Shown piece by piece: positions 47,420-55,186 of a stretch of 64,000 nt of DNA. The translations under genes and the position numbers were made by a program. Within the stretch, counting starts at the first letter, position 1. Every line of letters starts with the position of its first letter. A model generated the notes under the pieces. That model ran no database searches. It had not been told where the DNA came from and worked only from the letters and a program-made list of their open reading frames with translations. The stretch comes from Streptomyces sp. DH37 (GTDB lineage Bacteria; Actinomycetota; Actinomycetes; Streptomycetales; Streptomycetaceae), in the NCBI RefSeq assembly GCF_029813835.1, contig NZ_JARVKV010000019.1, forward strand, positions 1 through 64,000, in the 5' to 3' direction.

Positions 47420-48754
47420 TTAAATCCGGCCCTCCTCCAGCATCTCGGTCACCAGCGCCGCGATCGGCGACCGCTCGGACCGGGTGAGGGTGATGTGCGC
47501 GAAGAGCGGGTGGCCCTTGAGCCGCTCGACCACGGCGGCCACCCCGTCGTACCGCCCCACCCGCAGGTTGTCGCGCTGAGCGACGTCGTGGGTGAGGACG
47601 ACCCGCGAGCTCTGCCCGATCCGCGAGAGGACCGTCAGCAGGACGTTGCGCTCCAGCGACTGGGCCTCGTCGACGATCACGAACGCGTCGTGCAGGGAGC
47701 GGCCCCGGATGTGCGTGAGCGGCAGCACCTCCAGCATGCCGCGGGCCACGACCTCCTCGATCACCTCACGCGTCGTCACCGCCGAGAGGGTGTCGAAGAC
47801 CGCCTGCGCCCAGGGGTTCATCTTCTCGTCGGCGGTGCCCGGCAGGTAGCCCAGGTCCTGGCCGCCGACCGCGTACAGCGGCCGGAACACCATCACCTTG
47901 CTGTGCTGCCGCTTCTCCAGCACGGCCTCCAGACCGGCGCACAGCGCCAGCGCGGACTTGCCGGTGCCGGCCCGGCCGCCCATCGAGACGATGCCGACCT
48001 CCGGGTCGAGCAGCAGGTCCAGCGCGATGCGCTGCTCGGCGCTGCGCCCGTGGATGCCGAACGCCTCGCGGTCCCCGCGCACCAGCCTGATCCGCCCGTC
48101 GGGCGTGACCCTGCCCAGGGCCCTGCCCCGCTCCGACTGCAGGACCAGACCGGTGTGCACGGGCAGCTCGGCGGCCTCGGGCACGTGGACGCTCTCGGCC
48201 GCGAACAGCTCGTCCACGTCCTCGGCCGCCAGGGTCAGCTCGGTCATCCCCGTCCAGCCGGACTCGGTGACGGCCAGCTCGGCCCGGTACTCCTCGGCCA
48301 GGAGCCCGACGGACGACGCCTTGATGCGCAGCGGCAGGTCCTTGGAGACGACGGTGACGTCGTGCCCCTCGGCCTGGAGGTTCCTGGCCACCGCGAGGAT
48401 GCGCGAGTCGTTGTCGATCGGTCTGCCGTGGTCGCCGCGCATGGTGGAGGGGAGGACGGCCGGGTCGGAGTGGTTCAGCTCGACCCGGAGCGTGCCGCCC
48501 AGTTCGCCGACCGGGATCGGCGCGTCCAGCCGGCCGTGCAGTACGCGGTACTCGTCCAGCCGTCTGAGGGCCTGGCGGGCGAAGTAGCCCAGCTCCGGGT
48601 GGTGGCGCTTGTCCTCCAACTCCGTGACCACGACCACCGGAAGCACGACCTCGTGCTCGTCGAAGCGGGTCATGGCCGCCGGGTCGGCGAGCAGGACGCT
48701 GGTGTCGATGACGTAGGTGCGCCGGTCGTCTCGGCGCTTGGTGCTGGTGACCAC
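47420..48754 (-). CDS. phoH: PhoH-like ATPase with N-terminal PIN domain (PhoH2 type)
   Basis: A 444-aa fusion of a PIN ribonuclease and a PhoH-type RNA helicase/ATPase. PIN domain about 12-150 with acidic residues in [23 protein letters not shown] and NDSRILAVA. PhoH domain about 235-440 with Walker [21 protein letters not shown] Walker B and SSRVVLTHD. This PIN-PhoH order is the PhoH2 arrangement, shown in mycobacteria to unwind and cleave RNA. GTG at 48754; a GGGGGTAGG stretch precedes it. Usually a VapB-like antitoxin gene partner (phoAT) precedes mycobacterial phoH2; none is seen here. Monocistronic with a strong terminator. Confidence 0.92.
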   Translation of the reverse strand: MVTSTKRRDDRRTYVIDTSVLLADPAAMTRFDEHEVVLPVVVVTELEDKRHHPELGYFARQALRRLDEYRVLHGRLDAPIPVGELGGTLRVELNHSDPAVLPSTMRGDHGRPIDNDSRILAVARNLQAEGHDVTVVSKDLPLRIKASSVGLLAEEYRAELAVTESGWTGMTELTLAAEDVDELFAAESVHVPEAAELPVHTGLVLQSERGRALGRVTPDGRIRLVRGDREAFGIHGRSAEQRIALDLLLDPEVGIVSMGGRAGTGKSALALCAGLEAVLEKRQHSKVMVFRPLYAVGGQDLGYLPGTADEKMNPWAQAVFDTLSAVTTREVIEEVVARGMLEVLPLTHIRGRSLHDAFVIVDEAQSLERNVLLTVLSRIGQSSRVVLTHDVAQRDNLRVGRYDGVAAVVERLKGHPLFAHITLTRSERSPIAALVTEMLEEGRI

Positions 48755-49063
48755 GGATGGACCTACCCCCTCGGAAGAGGTCGGGGTGCGACGGCGTCGC
48801 GGGGGATGAGGCCGGGCTCCGGCCCCCGTGCACGGGCCGGGCACCGGCCCTCCGCGCCTTCCGTGCGTCTGCCCGCACGGTCGTCCGTGGTGTGCAAAGG
48901 GCCTCCCGGGGCCGCCTCCCTGTTGCCGGGAGCCGGCCTGGAGGGGATATTCCCTGTCCGCGCCGCCGCCATGCCATGGCATATGCCTACGGTGCGATGA
49001 ACGGCGGACGACCCCGGCGGAACGCGGCCCCGGCCGCGGGAGGGACCCCGCCGCCGGGGGCCG
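48755..49063. other. 309-bp phoH upstream region
   Basis: No gene. It contains a perfect 12-bp palindrome ATGCCATGGCAT (48971-48982) and an imperfect one GGGGATATTCCC (48943-48954) about 190-230 nt upstream of phoH, in locally AT-richer DNA. A short GC-rich hairpin just past the uppS stop may end that transcript. Confidence 0.45.
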
Positions 49064-49861
49064 TCAGGTCCCGTAGCGGCGGTGGCGGGCCGCGTAGTCG
49101 CGCAGGGCGCGCAGGAAGTCCACCTTCCGGAACGCCGGCCAGAACACGTCGCAGAAGTAGTACTCGGAGTGGGCGCTCTGCCAGAGCATGAAGCCCGACA
49201 GCCGCTGCTCGCCGCTGGTGCGGATCACCAGGTCCGGGTCGGGCTGCCCGCGCGTGTACAGGTGCTCCGCGATGTCCTCCAGGGCGAGGCCCTCCGCCAG
49301 CTCCTCCAGGGTCGCGCCCCGCGCGGCCCGGTCGGCGAGCAGGGAGCGCACCGCGTCCACGATCTCCTGCCGGCCGCCGTAGCCGACGGCGACGTTGACG
49401 AGTATCCCCGGGTTGCCCCGGGTGCTCTCCTCCGCCTCCTTCAGCACGCGCTGGGTGTGGTCGGGCAGCAGGTCCGGCGTGCCGACGTGGTGCACGCGCC
49501 AGCGGCCGTCCGCGGCCAGGGAGCGCACCGCGTCCTCGATGATGCCCAGCAGCGGCTTCAGCTCACCGGCGGGCCGGCTGAGGTTGTCCGTGGACAGCAG
49601 CCACAGGGTGACCACCTCCACGTCCGTCTCGGCGCACCAGCCCAGCAGCTCGCGGATCTTCTCGGCCCCGGCCTGATGGCCCTGCTCGGTCGTGCCGCCG
49701 GAGGCCCGCGCCCAGCGGCGGTTGCCGTCGAGGATGACGCCGATGTGCTTGGGCACCTGCTCGTGGTCGAGACGCCCCTCCACCCGGTGGGCGTAGAGCC
49801 TGTAGACCAGCCGGCGCAGCCACCGGGGATACCGGGTGCGTCCCCCGGAAGATTGCATCAT
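49064..49861 (-). CDS. uppS: isoprenyl transferase, (poly-cis) undecaprenyl diphosphate synthase family
   Basis: Cis-prenyltransferase of 265 aa making the polyprenyl carrier for wall synthesis. Signatures are VILDGNRRWARASGG with catalytic Asp, EVVTLWLLSTDNLSRP, VAVGYGGRQEIVDA and LVIRTSGEQRLSGFMLWQSAHSEYYF. N-terminus RWLRRLVYRLYAHRVEGRL resembles other Streptomyces cis-prenyltransferases. Start: ATG at 49861, with GGAGGGG about 12 nt upstream; ATG at 49858 or 49882 are alternatives. Streptomyces often carry more than one such enzyme, so product length (C50/C55 versus shorter) is not settled. It supplies carrier lipid from IPP made by the IspH route. Confidence 0.93.
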   Translation of the reverse strand: MMQSSGGRTRYPRWLRRLVYRLYAHRVEGRLDHEQVPKHIGVILDGNRRWARASGGTTEQGHQAGAEKIRELLGWCAETDVEVVTLWLLSTDNLSRPAGELKPLLGIIEDAVRSLAADGRWRVHHVGTPDLLPDHTQRVLKEAEESTRGNPGILVNVAVGYGGRQEIVDAVRSLLADRAARGATLEELAEGLALEDIAEHLYTRGQPDPDLVIRTSGEQRLSGFMLWQSAHSEYYFCDVFWPAFRKVDFLRALRDYAARHRRYGT

Positions 49862-50252
49862 CGGTTTGTTCAGCCCCTCCATGCAGGTCCCGAGCGCCGG
49901 GCCCTGTCCGGTCGATCTCCGTGGATCAGCCCGCGACGTCCGGCGCCCCGGGCCCCTCCACCGCGGGCGGGAAGGCGCCGCGGAACGGTGGGGCACTCCC
50001 CCGGCTCCGCCGCGGCCGCTCCCGCCCGGACGGATCCGGGGAAGGGGCCTGGGGGAGACCGCAGCTCGTGCTCGACCGTACCCGCGCGGCACCGCGCGGG
50101 CCCCGGCCGGGGCCCTCGGGCCGCGCGTCGGAGCGGGCCGCGGGTCCCGGAGACCGGACGGGCAGGCCCTCAGCACCTTACTGCGCGTCCGTACGGCCGC
50201 ACGAGCCGGGAATGTCACAGAACGGCGATAAGACAGTGATAGGGAGGAGCCC
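49862..50252. other. 391-bp divergent region between uppS and the aldo/keto reductase gene
   Basis: Very GC-rich apart from 50205-50245. There I see a -10-like TAAGAC at 50229-50234 and the GGGAGGAG ribosome-binding site of the reductase. No uppS promoter could be assigned and no reading frame is convincing. Confidence 0.4.
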
Positions 50253-51296
50253 ATGAACGACGCACTCCCCCACCTCGCCGACGGGTCCCGCTACGACACC
50301 ATGCGGTACCGCCGCACCGGCCGCAGCGGGCTGCTCCTCCCGGAGATCTCGCTGGGCCTGTGGCACAACTTCGGCGACGACCGGGCGCTGGAGACGCAGC
50401 GCGCGATCCTGCGCCGCGCCTTCGACCTGGGCGTCACCCACTTCGACCTGGCCAACAACTACGGCCCGCCGCCCGGCGCCGCCGAGGCCAACTTCGGCCG
50501 CCTGCTCGCCCGGGACTTCCGCCCGTACCGCGACGAGCTGGTGATCTCCACCAAGGCGGGCTACCTGATGCACCCCGGCCCGTACGGCGAGTGGGGCTCG
50601 CGCAAGTACCTGCTGTCCTCCCTGGACGCCTCGCTGCGGCGGATGGGGCTGGACCACGTCGACGTCTTCTACTCGCACCGCTACGACCCCGAGACGCCGC
50701 TGGAGGAGACGATGGGCGCGCTGGCGTCCGCCGTCCACCAGGGCAAGGCGCTGTACGTCGGCGTCTCCTCCTACAGCGCGCGGCGCACCCGCGAGGCGGC
50801 GCGGATCCTGCGCGGGATGGGGGTGCGGCCGCTGATCCACCAGCCGTCCTACTCCATGATCAACCGCTGGACGGAGGACGACCGCCTGCTGGACGCCCTG
50901 GAGGCCGAGGGCATGGGCTGCATCTCCTTCGCCCCGCTGGCCCAGGGGCTGCTCACCGACAAGTACCTGGGCGGCGTCCCGGAGGGCTCCCGCGCCGCCC
51001 GGGGCACCTCCCTGGACCCGGCCCTGCTCACCGAGGAGGTGGTCGGACGGCTGCGCAACCTCAACGCCATCGCCGGGCGCCGCGGCCAGACCCTGGCCCA
51101 GCTCGCGCTGAGCTGGGTGCTGCGGGATCCGCGGATGACCTCGGCTCTGGTCGGCGCGAGCAGCGTGGCGCAGCTGGAGGCGAACGTGGCGGCGGTGCGG
51201 AGTCCGGCGCTGACCGACGAGGAGCTGGCGGAGATCGACACCTACGCCGTCTCGGCGCCCGGCGCGAACATCTGGGCCCTCAGCAGCGAGAGCTAG
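50253..51296 (+). CDS. aldo/keto reductase, YghZ (L-glyceraldehyde-3-phosphate reductase) type
   Basis: NADPH-dependent oxidoreductase of 347 aa. Catalytic tetrad is visible: Asp and Tyr in FDLANNYGP, Lys in VISTKAGY and His in VFYSHRYD. The N-terminal YRRTGRSGLLLPEISLGLWHNFGDDR and the GPYGEWGSRKYL insertion are typical of the YghZ/KCNAB subfamily. The C-terminal cofactor-binding TSALVGASSVAQLEANV is normal. ATG at 50253 with GGGAGGAG 5 nt upstream. Methylglyoxal or L-GAP detoxification is a plausible role. Monocistronic, ending in a G-rich region and a shared terminator. Confidence 0.92.
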   Translation: MNDALPHLADGSRYDTMRYRRTGRSGLLLPEISLGLWHNFGDDRALETQRAILRRAFDLGVTHFDLANNYGPPPGAAEANFGRLLARDFRPYRDELVISTKAGYLMHPGPYGEWGSRKYLLSSLDASLRRMGLDHVDVFYSHRYDPETPLEETMGALASAVHQGKALYVGVSSYSARRTREAARILRGMGVRPLIHQPSYSMINRWTEDDRLLDALEAEGMGCISFAPLAQGLLTDKYLGGVPEGSRAARGTSLDPALLTEEVVGRLRNLNAIAGRRGQTLAQLALSWVLRDPRMTSALVGASSVAQLEANVAAVRSPALTDEELAEIDTYAVSAPGANIWALSSES

Positions 51297-51315
51297 CGGG
51301 AGCGGGGACCCCGGC

Positions 51316-51340
51316 GGGGCGGGGGCGGGGCGGGCGCGGG
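51316..51340 (+). other. G-quadruplex-forming motif after the aldo/keto reductase gene
   Basis: Runs of 4, 5, 4, 3 and 3 G separated by 1- and 3-nt loops on the plus strand, starting 19 nt after the stop. More G-rich repeats follow to 51372. Confidence 0.55.
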
Positions 51341-51380
51341 CGCGGCGGGCGCGGCGGGCGCGGCGGGGGGGGAAGAGAAG

Positions 51381-51415
51381 CGGGCCGGTCCGTGGGGGGG
51401 ATACGGACCGGCCCG
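51381..51415. terminator. terminator between the aldo/keto reductase and tadV genes
   Basis: Perfect 13-bp stem (51381-51393 with 51403-51415) and a 9-nt G-rich loop, in a convergent gap. Confidence 0.75.
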
Positions 51416-51473
51416 AGGGGGGGTTTCCACCATAGCCCCTGCGGCGGCCTCGGCGGCGCACCGGCGGCCCGGT

Positions 51474-52256
51474 TCACACGGCCGGTCCACCCAGGAGCAG
51501 TCCCACGAGGGCGCCCGCCACCATGAACGGCCCGAACGGCATGGCCTCCTTGCGGCCCGCCCCCCGCACCGCGACCAGCGACAACCCGTAGACCGCGCCC
51601 AGCGCGAAGCCCGCGAAGGCCCCGGCCAGGAGCGTTCCCCAGCCGTACCACCCAAGGACTACCCCCAGGGGGAGCGCCAGCTTGACGTCGCCGAAGCCCA
51701 TGCCGCGCGGATTGACCAGGAACAGCACGAGGTACGCCCCGCCGAGCACCACGCCGCCCAGCAGGGCCCGGGGCCAGCTGCCCCCCGCGCCGGGCAGCAG
51801 CGCGGCGACGCCGAGCAGGGCGGCGCTGCCCGCCGCGAGCGGCAGGGTGACGACGTCCGGCAGCCGGCGGACGCTGCGGTCCACGACCGCCAGCAGCACC
51901 GCGAACGGCGCCAGCAGCAGCCACACCCCCAGCTCCGGGCGCGCCCCGACGGCCGCGGCGACCAGCGCGCACACCACCGCCGTGACCGCGACCGGCGCCG
52001 CGGCGCCCGGCCCGTACGTGCCGGACGCGTCGTACGTCCCGGGAGTTCCGGGCTTCCGGGGCTCCCCGCACCCTCGGCACTCCCGGCACTCCCGGCAGCG
52101 GGCGAGCCCGACCCACCCCGGCAGCGGGTGCCCGCCGGGGCACTCGGCGCGCCAGGGTGTCCCGGGTCCGACGGCGAGCCGGTAGGCGGCACGCGGTACG
52201 AGCAGCCCGGCGGCGGCGCCGTAGACGGCGGCGAGAGCGATCAGCGTGAGGCGCAC
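51474..52256 (-). CDS. tadV: prepilin peptidase, TadV/CpaA (A24) type
   Basis: Membrane aspartyl protease that processes Flp-type prepilins, 260 aa. Two catalytic aspartates are visible: VDRSVRRLPDVVTLPLA and the GMGFGDVKLALPLG motif (GxGDxK). About seven hydrophobic helices. It has an N-terminal cytoplasmic cysteine-rich loop (RCRECRECRGCGEPR, four-Cys pattern) as in N-methylating PilD-type enzymes, though the loop is long and Gly/Pro-rich. GTG at 52256. At the left end of the pilus locus; divergent from the DUF192 gene. Confidence 0.88.
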   Translation of the reverse strand: MRLTLIALAAVYGAAAGLLVPRAAYRLAVGPGTPWRAECPGGHPLPGWVGLARCRECRECRGCGEPRKPGTPGTYDASGTYGPGAAAPVAVTAVVCALVAAAVGARPELGVWLLLAPFAVLLAVVDRSVRRLPDVVTLPLAAGSAALLGVAALLPGAGGSWPRALLGGVVLGGAYLVLFLVNPRGMGFGDVKLALPLGVVLGWYGWGTLLAGAFAGFALGAVYGLSLVAVRGAGRKEAMPFGPFMVAGALVGLLLGGPAV

Positions 52257-52364
52257 GCGGTGAGCGTACGGCGTGCGGGCCGGGCGGGCACGGGCCTGTG
52301 GACGGCGTCAGGGCGCCCTCCTCCCCCGGTTCCTCTGGTAGAACGGCGCTGTGGAGGGGGTGCC

Positions 52365-52745
52365 ATGGGCCGCTGGCGGAACGGGACGGGGACGCTGTCC
52401 GTCGAGGGGGGCGCGACCGGCGTGCCGCTGGAGGTCGCCGCGTCCCGCCGCGCCCGCGTACGCGGTCTGCTGGGGCGCGACGGGATCGACGGGGCGCTCC
52501 TGCTGACCCCGGCCGGCGGCGTGCACACCTTCCGGATGCGCTTCGCGATCGACGTCGCCTACCTCGACCGCCGTCTGACCGTCCTGTCCGTACGGACGAT
52601 GCGGCCCGGCCGCCTCGGCGCCCCGCGCCCGCGCGCCCGCCACGTCCTGGAGGCGGAGGCGGGCGCCATGGCGCGCTGGGGGCTGCGGCCGGGGGTGCGG
52701 GTCGTACCGGACGTGCCGGGGGCGCCGGACGTGCCGGGGGCCTGA
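52365..52745 (+). CDS. DUF192 family protein
   Basis: A 126-aa protein of the DUF192 (UPF0127) family. Core pattern: RARVRGLLGRDGIDGALLLTPAGGVHTFRMRFAIDVAYLDRRLTVLSV, with the GVHTF(R)M segment characteristic of the fold. No signal peptide. ATG at 52365 with GGAGGGG upstream and a TAGAAC -10-like box at 52339-52344. The family is commonly encoded beside prepilin peptidases and Tad genes, and often on the opposite strand as here, but the role is unknown. C-terminus is Pro/Val-repeat-like (VPDVPGAPDVPGA). Confidence 0.82.
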   Translation: MGRWRNGTGTLSVEGGATGVPLEVAASRRARVRGLLGRDGIDGALLLTPAGGVHTFRMRFAIDVAYLDRRLTVLSVRTMRPGRLGAPRPRARHVLEAEAGAMARWGLRPGVRVVPDVPGAPDVPGA

Positions 52746-52790
52746 CCGCCGGGCCGGCGGCCGGTGGGGGTCAGGGCCGGGGCCGGGGGG

Positions 52791-53435
52791 TCAGTCGCCG
52801 CGCGGGAAGGAGACCTCGACGCGGCGGTTCTTCTTGCGGCCCTCCTCCGTGGAGTTGTCCGCGATCGGGTAGTCCTCGCTGTAGCCGCGGATGTTGAAGG
52901 CGACGTCGGAGGCGAGCTCCTTCATCAGCTGCCGGTGGACGGCGTCGGCCCGCTCCTTGGAGAGCTTCCTGCCGTGCTCGTAGGAGCCCAGGTCGTCGGT
53001 GAAGCCGAAGACGTTGACCTCCGCGGCGCCCTGCTTGTCGATCTCCTCGGCGATGTCCTCGATGCGGGCGTGCGCCTCGCCGTTCAGCCGGGCGCTGTCC
53101 CTGCCGAAGAGCACCTCCGCCTGGAGCGTGAACTTCGTCTGGGAGTTGGAGTCCTCGCGACGCTCGGCGCCGCCCTGCTCCTCGACGATGGAGCGGATGT
53201 CGAGGACCTTGGGCTCCTTGAGGGTGGCCCCGTCCTTCATCATCAGGCCGGGCGCGTTCTGGTCCACCTCCACCGGCGGGGACGGGGAGGGCGCGAAGTC
53301 GGGGGGTGCGCTGGGGCCGGGCTCGGCGGACGCGGTTCCCGCCGCCGTCACCGTCAGGGCGGACACGGCCAGCAGGACGCCGGCGCCCGCCGCCACGGCG
53401 CGCCGCACCGCGAGGGTGCGCGGTCTGTCGTTCAT
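52791..53435 (-). CDS. secreted OmpA-like domain protein
   Basis: A 214-aa exported protein: signal peptide about 1-38 (VAAGAGVLLAVSALTVTAAGTASA) then a Pro/Ser linker and an OmpA-C-like peptidoglycan-binding domain about 100-212 (LFGRDSARLNGEAHARIEDIAEEIDKQG, VFGFTDDLGSYEHGRKLSKERADAVHRQL, NRRVEVSF). This fold binds diaminopimelate in peptidoglycan, so it may anchor the pilus in a single-membrane cell that lacks a secretin. Starts 13 nt after the lipoprotein stop; GAGGGG upstream. Confidence 0.87.
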   Translation of the reverse strand: MNDRPRTLAVRRAVAAGAGVLLAVSALTVTAAGTASAEPGPSAPPDFAPSPSPPVEVDQNAPGLMMKDGATLKEPKVLDIRSIVEEQGGAERREDSNSQTKFTLQAEVLFGRDSARLNGEAHARIEDIAEEIDKQGAAEVNVFGFTDDLGSYEHGRKLSKERADAVHRQLMKELASDVAFNIRGYSEDYPIADNSTEEGRKKNRRVEVSFPRGD

Positions 53436-53448
53436 CGCTGCGCACCCC

Positions 53449-54045
53449 TCACTTGTCGGTGATCCGGATGGTCGCGCTGCTCATGGTGGGCACCTGCAGG
53501 TCGACCTCGGTCGTACCGGCCGGCGGCGCGGGGAACTGCGCGAAGAAGTCGGCGGTCTTCCCGGCCCCGACTCCGTTCAGGAACATCGTGCACAGGCAGT
53601 TGTTGTCGGTGTCACGAAGGATGTAGTAGCGCTTCTTCCCCTTCTGGTCGACGAGCGTCATGCCGGCGACCGAAGCGCCCTTGCTCGCGAAATCCTGGTC
53701 TCCCAGGGTCCAGCCGTCGAACGTGTAAACCTGATCGCCGGTGTTCTCGATCCTGCCTTTGACCGTGACGAAGCCACCCTGGTCCCGGACCACCGAGGTC
53801 ACGACGATGTTCACTCCGTCCGCGCCGCTGATCGTCGCCAGGGCCTTGCCGTCCTCGGAGCCGGAGTCCGGGGTGTCCTCCCCGGCGTCCTCCTGGCTCT
53901 CCTCGCCGGACGGCTGTGAGGAGGAGCCGGTGTCGTCCGGTGCCTTGTCCTCCCCGCCGCACGCGGTCAGGGTGAAGGCCAGCGTCGCCGTCATCGCCGC
54001 GGCGGCAAGGCCCCGCAACAGCTTCCCGATCTCGCGTGTGCCCAT
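53449..54045 (-). CDS. pilus-locus lipoprotein
   Basis: A 198-aa lipoprotein. Signal peptide MGTREIGKLLRGLAAAAMTATLAFT ends at lipobox LTAC, so the mature N-terminus is Cys followed by a Gly/Asp/Glu/Ser-rich linker (about 35 residues). The folded part (about 80-198) is predicted beta-rich: ISGADGVNIVVTSVVRDQGGFVTVKGRIEN, LGDQDFASKGASVAGMTLVD, with a CLC pair in DTDNNCLCTMF. ATG at 54045 with GAGGAAG upstream. It lies between the TadG-like and OmpA-like genes and shares their orientation. No recognised family; perhaps an accessory tether or adhesin. Confidence 0.78.
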   Translation of the reverse strand: MGTREIGKLLRGLAAAAMTATLAFTLTACGGEDKAPDDTGSSSQPSGEESQEDAGEDTPDSGSEDGKALATISGADGVNIVVTSVVRDQGGFVTVKGRIENTGDQVYTFDGWTLGDQDFASKGASVAGMTLVDQKGKKRYYILRDTDNNCLCTMFLNGVGAGKTADFFAQFPAPPAGTTEVDLQVPTMSSATIRITDK

Positions 54046-54074
54046 GAATCGCGCTTCCTCTGCTCGTCGTTCGC

Positions 54075-54743
54075 TCACCGGTCCGCCAGGTGGACGGAGA
54101 ACAGGTCCTCGGGTTCCGGAAGGACGTCCGCGAGGCGGTCGGGGTCGATCTCGATGGGCTCGTCGAGCCCGTCGCAGACCAACTCGTGGTCCTTCTCGTT
54201 CTCCTCGTCGCCCCCTTCGCCTCCCCCTTCGCTGCCTTCTTCCTCGCCGTCTTCCGGCTGTTCGGGTTCCCCCTCGACTTCCCTGATGCCGCAGCGGGGT
54301 TCGATGACGGCGGTGGCGGTGGCCTCGGCGTACCTGTTCTCCGTGCCGGGGATCAGCGACTCCCCGACCGGCCTGGTGTTTCTGACCTCGACCGTGAAGC
54401 CGGTGGGGAAGTGCACTCGACGGCAGGAGGTCCGCTCCGCGCCGTTCTTCCGCGCGAACTCCGCCGCCTTGCCGCAGGAGCCGCTCGTGTCGCCCAGCCG
54501 GTCCCCGCCGAGCAGGTCCTCCCAGGTGTCCGGGTCGAAGAGGTCCAGGAGGTCCTCCCGCAGTCCGTCCCTGGCGTCCTGGGCCGCGGCGAGCGCGGCG
54601 GCGTCCGCCGCTCCCTGGGCGTCGTTCCGGCTCGCCGACGCCATCCCCACCGCGAAGTACGCGAACGCGAGGAAGAGCAGGCCCGCCACCGCCGTGACGT
54701 AGACGGGAGCGGCCTGCCCCGTCTCGGAGGAACCTCGGATCAC
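54075..54743 (-). CDS. TadG-like pilus assembly protein
   Basis: A 222-aa protein of the Flp pilus TadE/TadG-like group. N-terminal motif SETGQAAPVYVTAVAGLLFLAFAYFAVG is a single helix at the Tad position; the mature segment continues ASASRNDAQGAADAAALAAAQDARDG, the region conserved in TadG-type proteins. The C-terminal part has cysteines (SGSCGKAAEF, TSCRRVHFP, RCGIREV) and a strongly acidic stretch. The expected Glu five residues after the processing Gly is Val here. GTG at 54743 overlaps the pilin stop by 4 nt (GTGA). Confidence 0.82.
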   Translation of the reverse strand: MIRGSSETGQAAPVYVTAVAGLLFLAFAYFAVGMASASRNDAQGAADAAALAAAQDARDGLREDLLDLFDPDTWEDLLGGDRLGDTSGSCGKAAEFARKNGAERTSCRRVHFPTGFTVEVRNTRPVGESLIPGTENRYAEATATAVIEPRCGIREVEGEPEQPEDGEEEGSEGGGEGGDEENEKDHELVCDGLDEPIEIDPDRLADVLPEPEDLFSVHLADR

Positions 54744-54973
54744 TTGGAGGTGATCTTCTCGATCTGCTCGCTGATCTCCGCCGAGATCTTGGCACCGAAG
54801 TTGGTGCTGAGGAGCACGACGATGATCGCCACGACCACCACGATGATGCCCATGTACTCCACCGCCGACTGCCCCTCGTCCGAGCGGCGCCGCACGGCGT
54901 CGGCCGTGGTGTTCCGCCAGCCGCGCGCCCGGGCCTGGGCGTTGACGGCGGCCTTCAGCAGTTTGTCGCTCAC
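54740..54973 (-). CDS. flp: Flp-family type IVb (Tad) prepilin
   Basis: A 77-aa prepilin. The processing motif is G34|QSAVEY: Gly, then Glu at +5 and Tyr at +6, the Flp consensus G/XXXXEY. The leader (34 aa) is long and basic; the mature part starts QSAVEYMGIIVVVVAIIVVLL, the helical pilin core, and ends in a short charged tail (EISEQIEKITSK), total mature length 43 aa. GTG at 54973 has GGAGGGG upstream. Coupled to the TadG gene by a 4-bp overlap. It should be cleaved by the TadV at 51474-52256 and be the main subunit of the pilus. Confidence 0.88.
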   Translation of the reverse strand: MSDKLLKAAVNAQARARGWRNTTADAVRRRSDEGQSAVEYMGIIVVVVAIIVVLLSTNFGAKISAEISEQIEKITSK

Positions 54974-55186
54974 GGTGTTCCCCTCCGAGTCCGGCCGGCC
55001 GTCCGCCGGCCGACGCGTACGATTCTGCGCCTCTGACGCCGTCCCCGTCACCGGCCCGCACGGAGCCGGCCTCATCGGCGACACGAGAAACGTACGCGGG
55101 TTCACCCGGCTCGTCCCAGGGTCCCAGGGCCCAATCCCGCCTCCGCGGGTCCCTCTCACCCGTGTTCCGTCCACCGCCGCGCTCGG

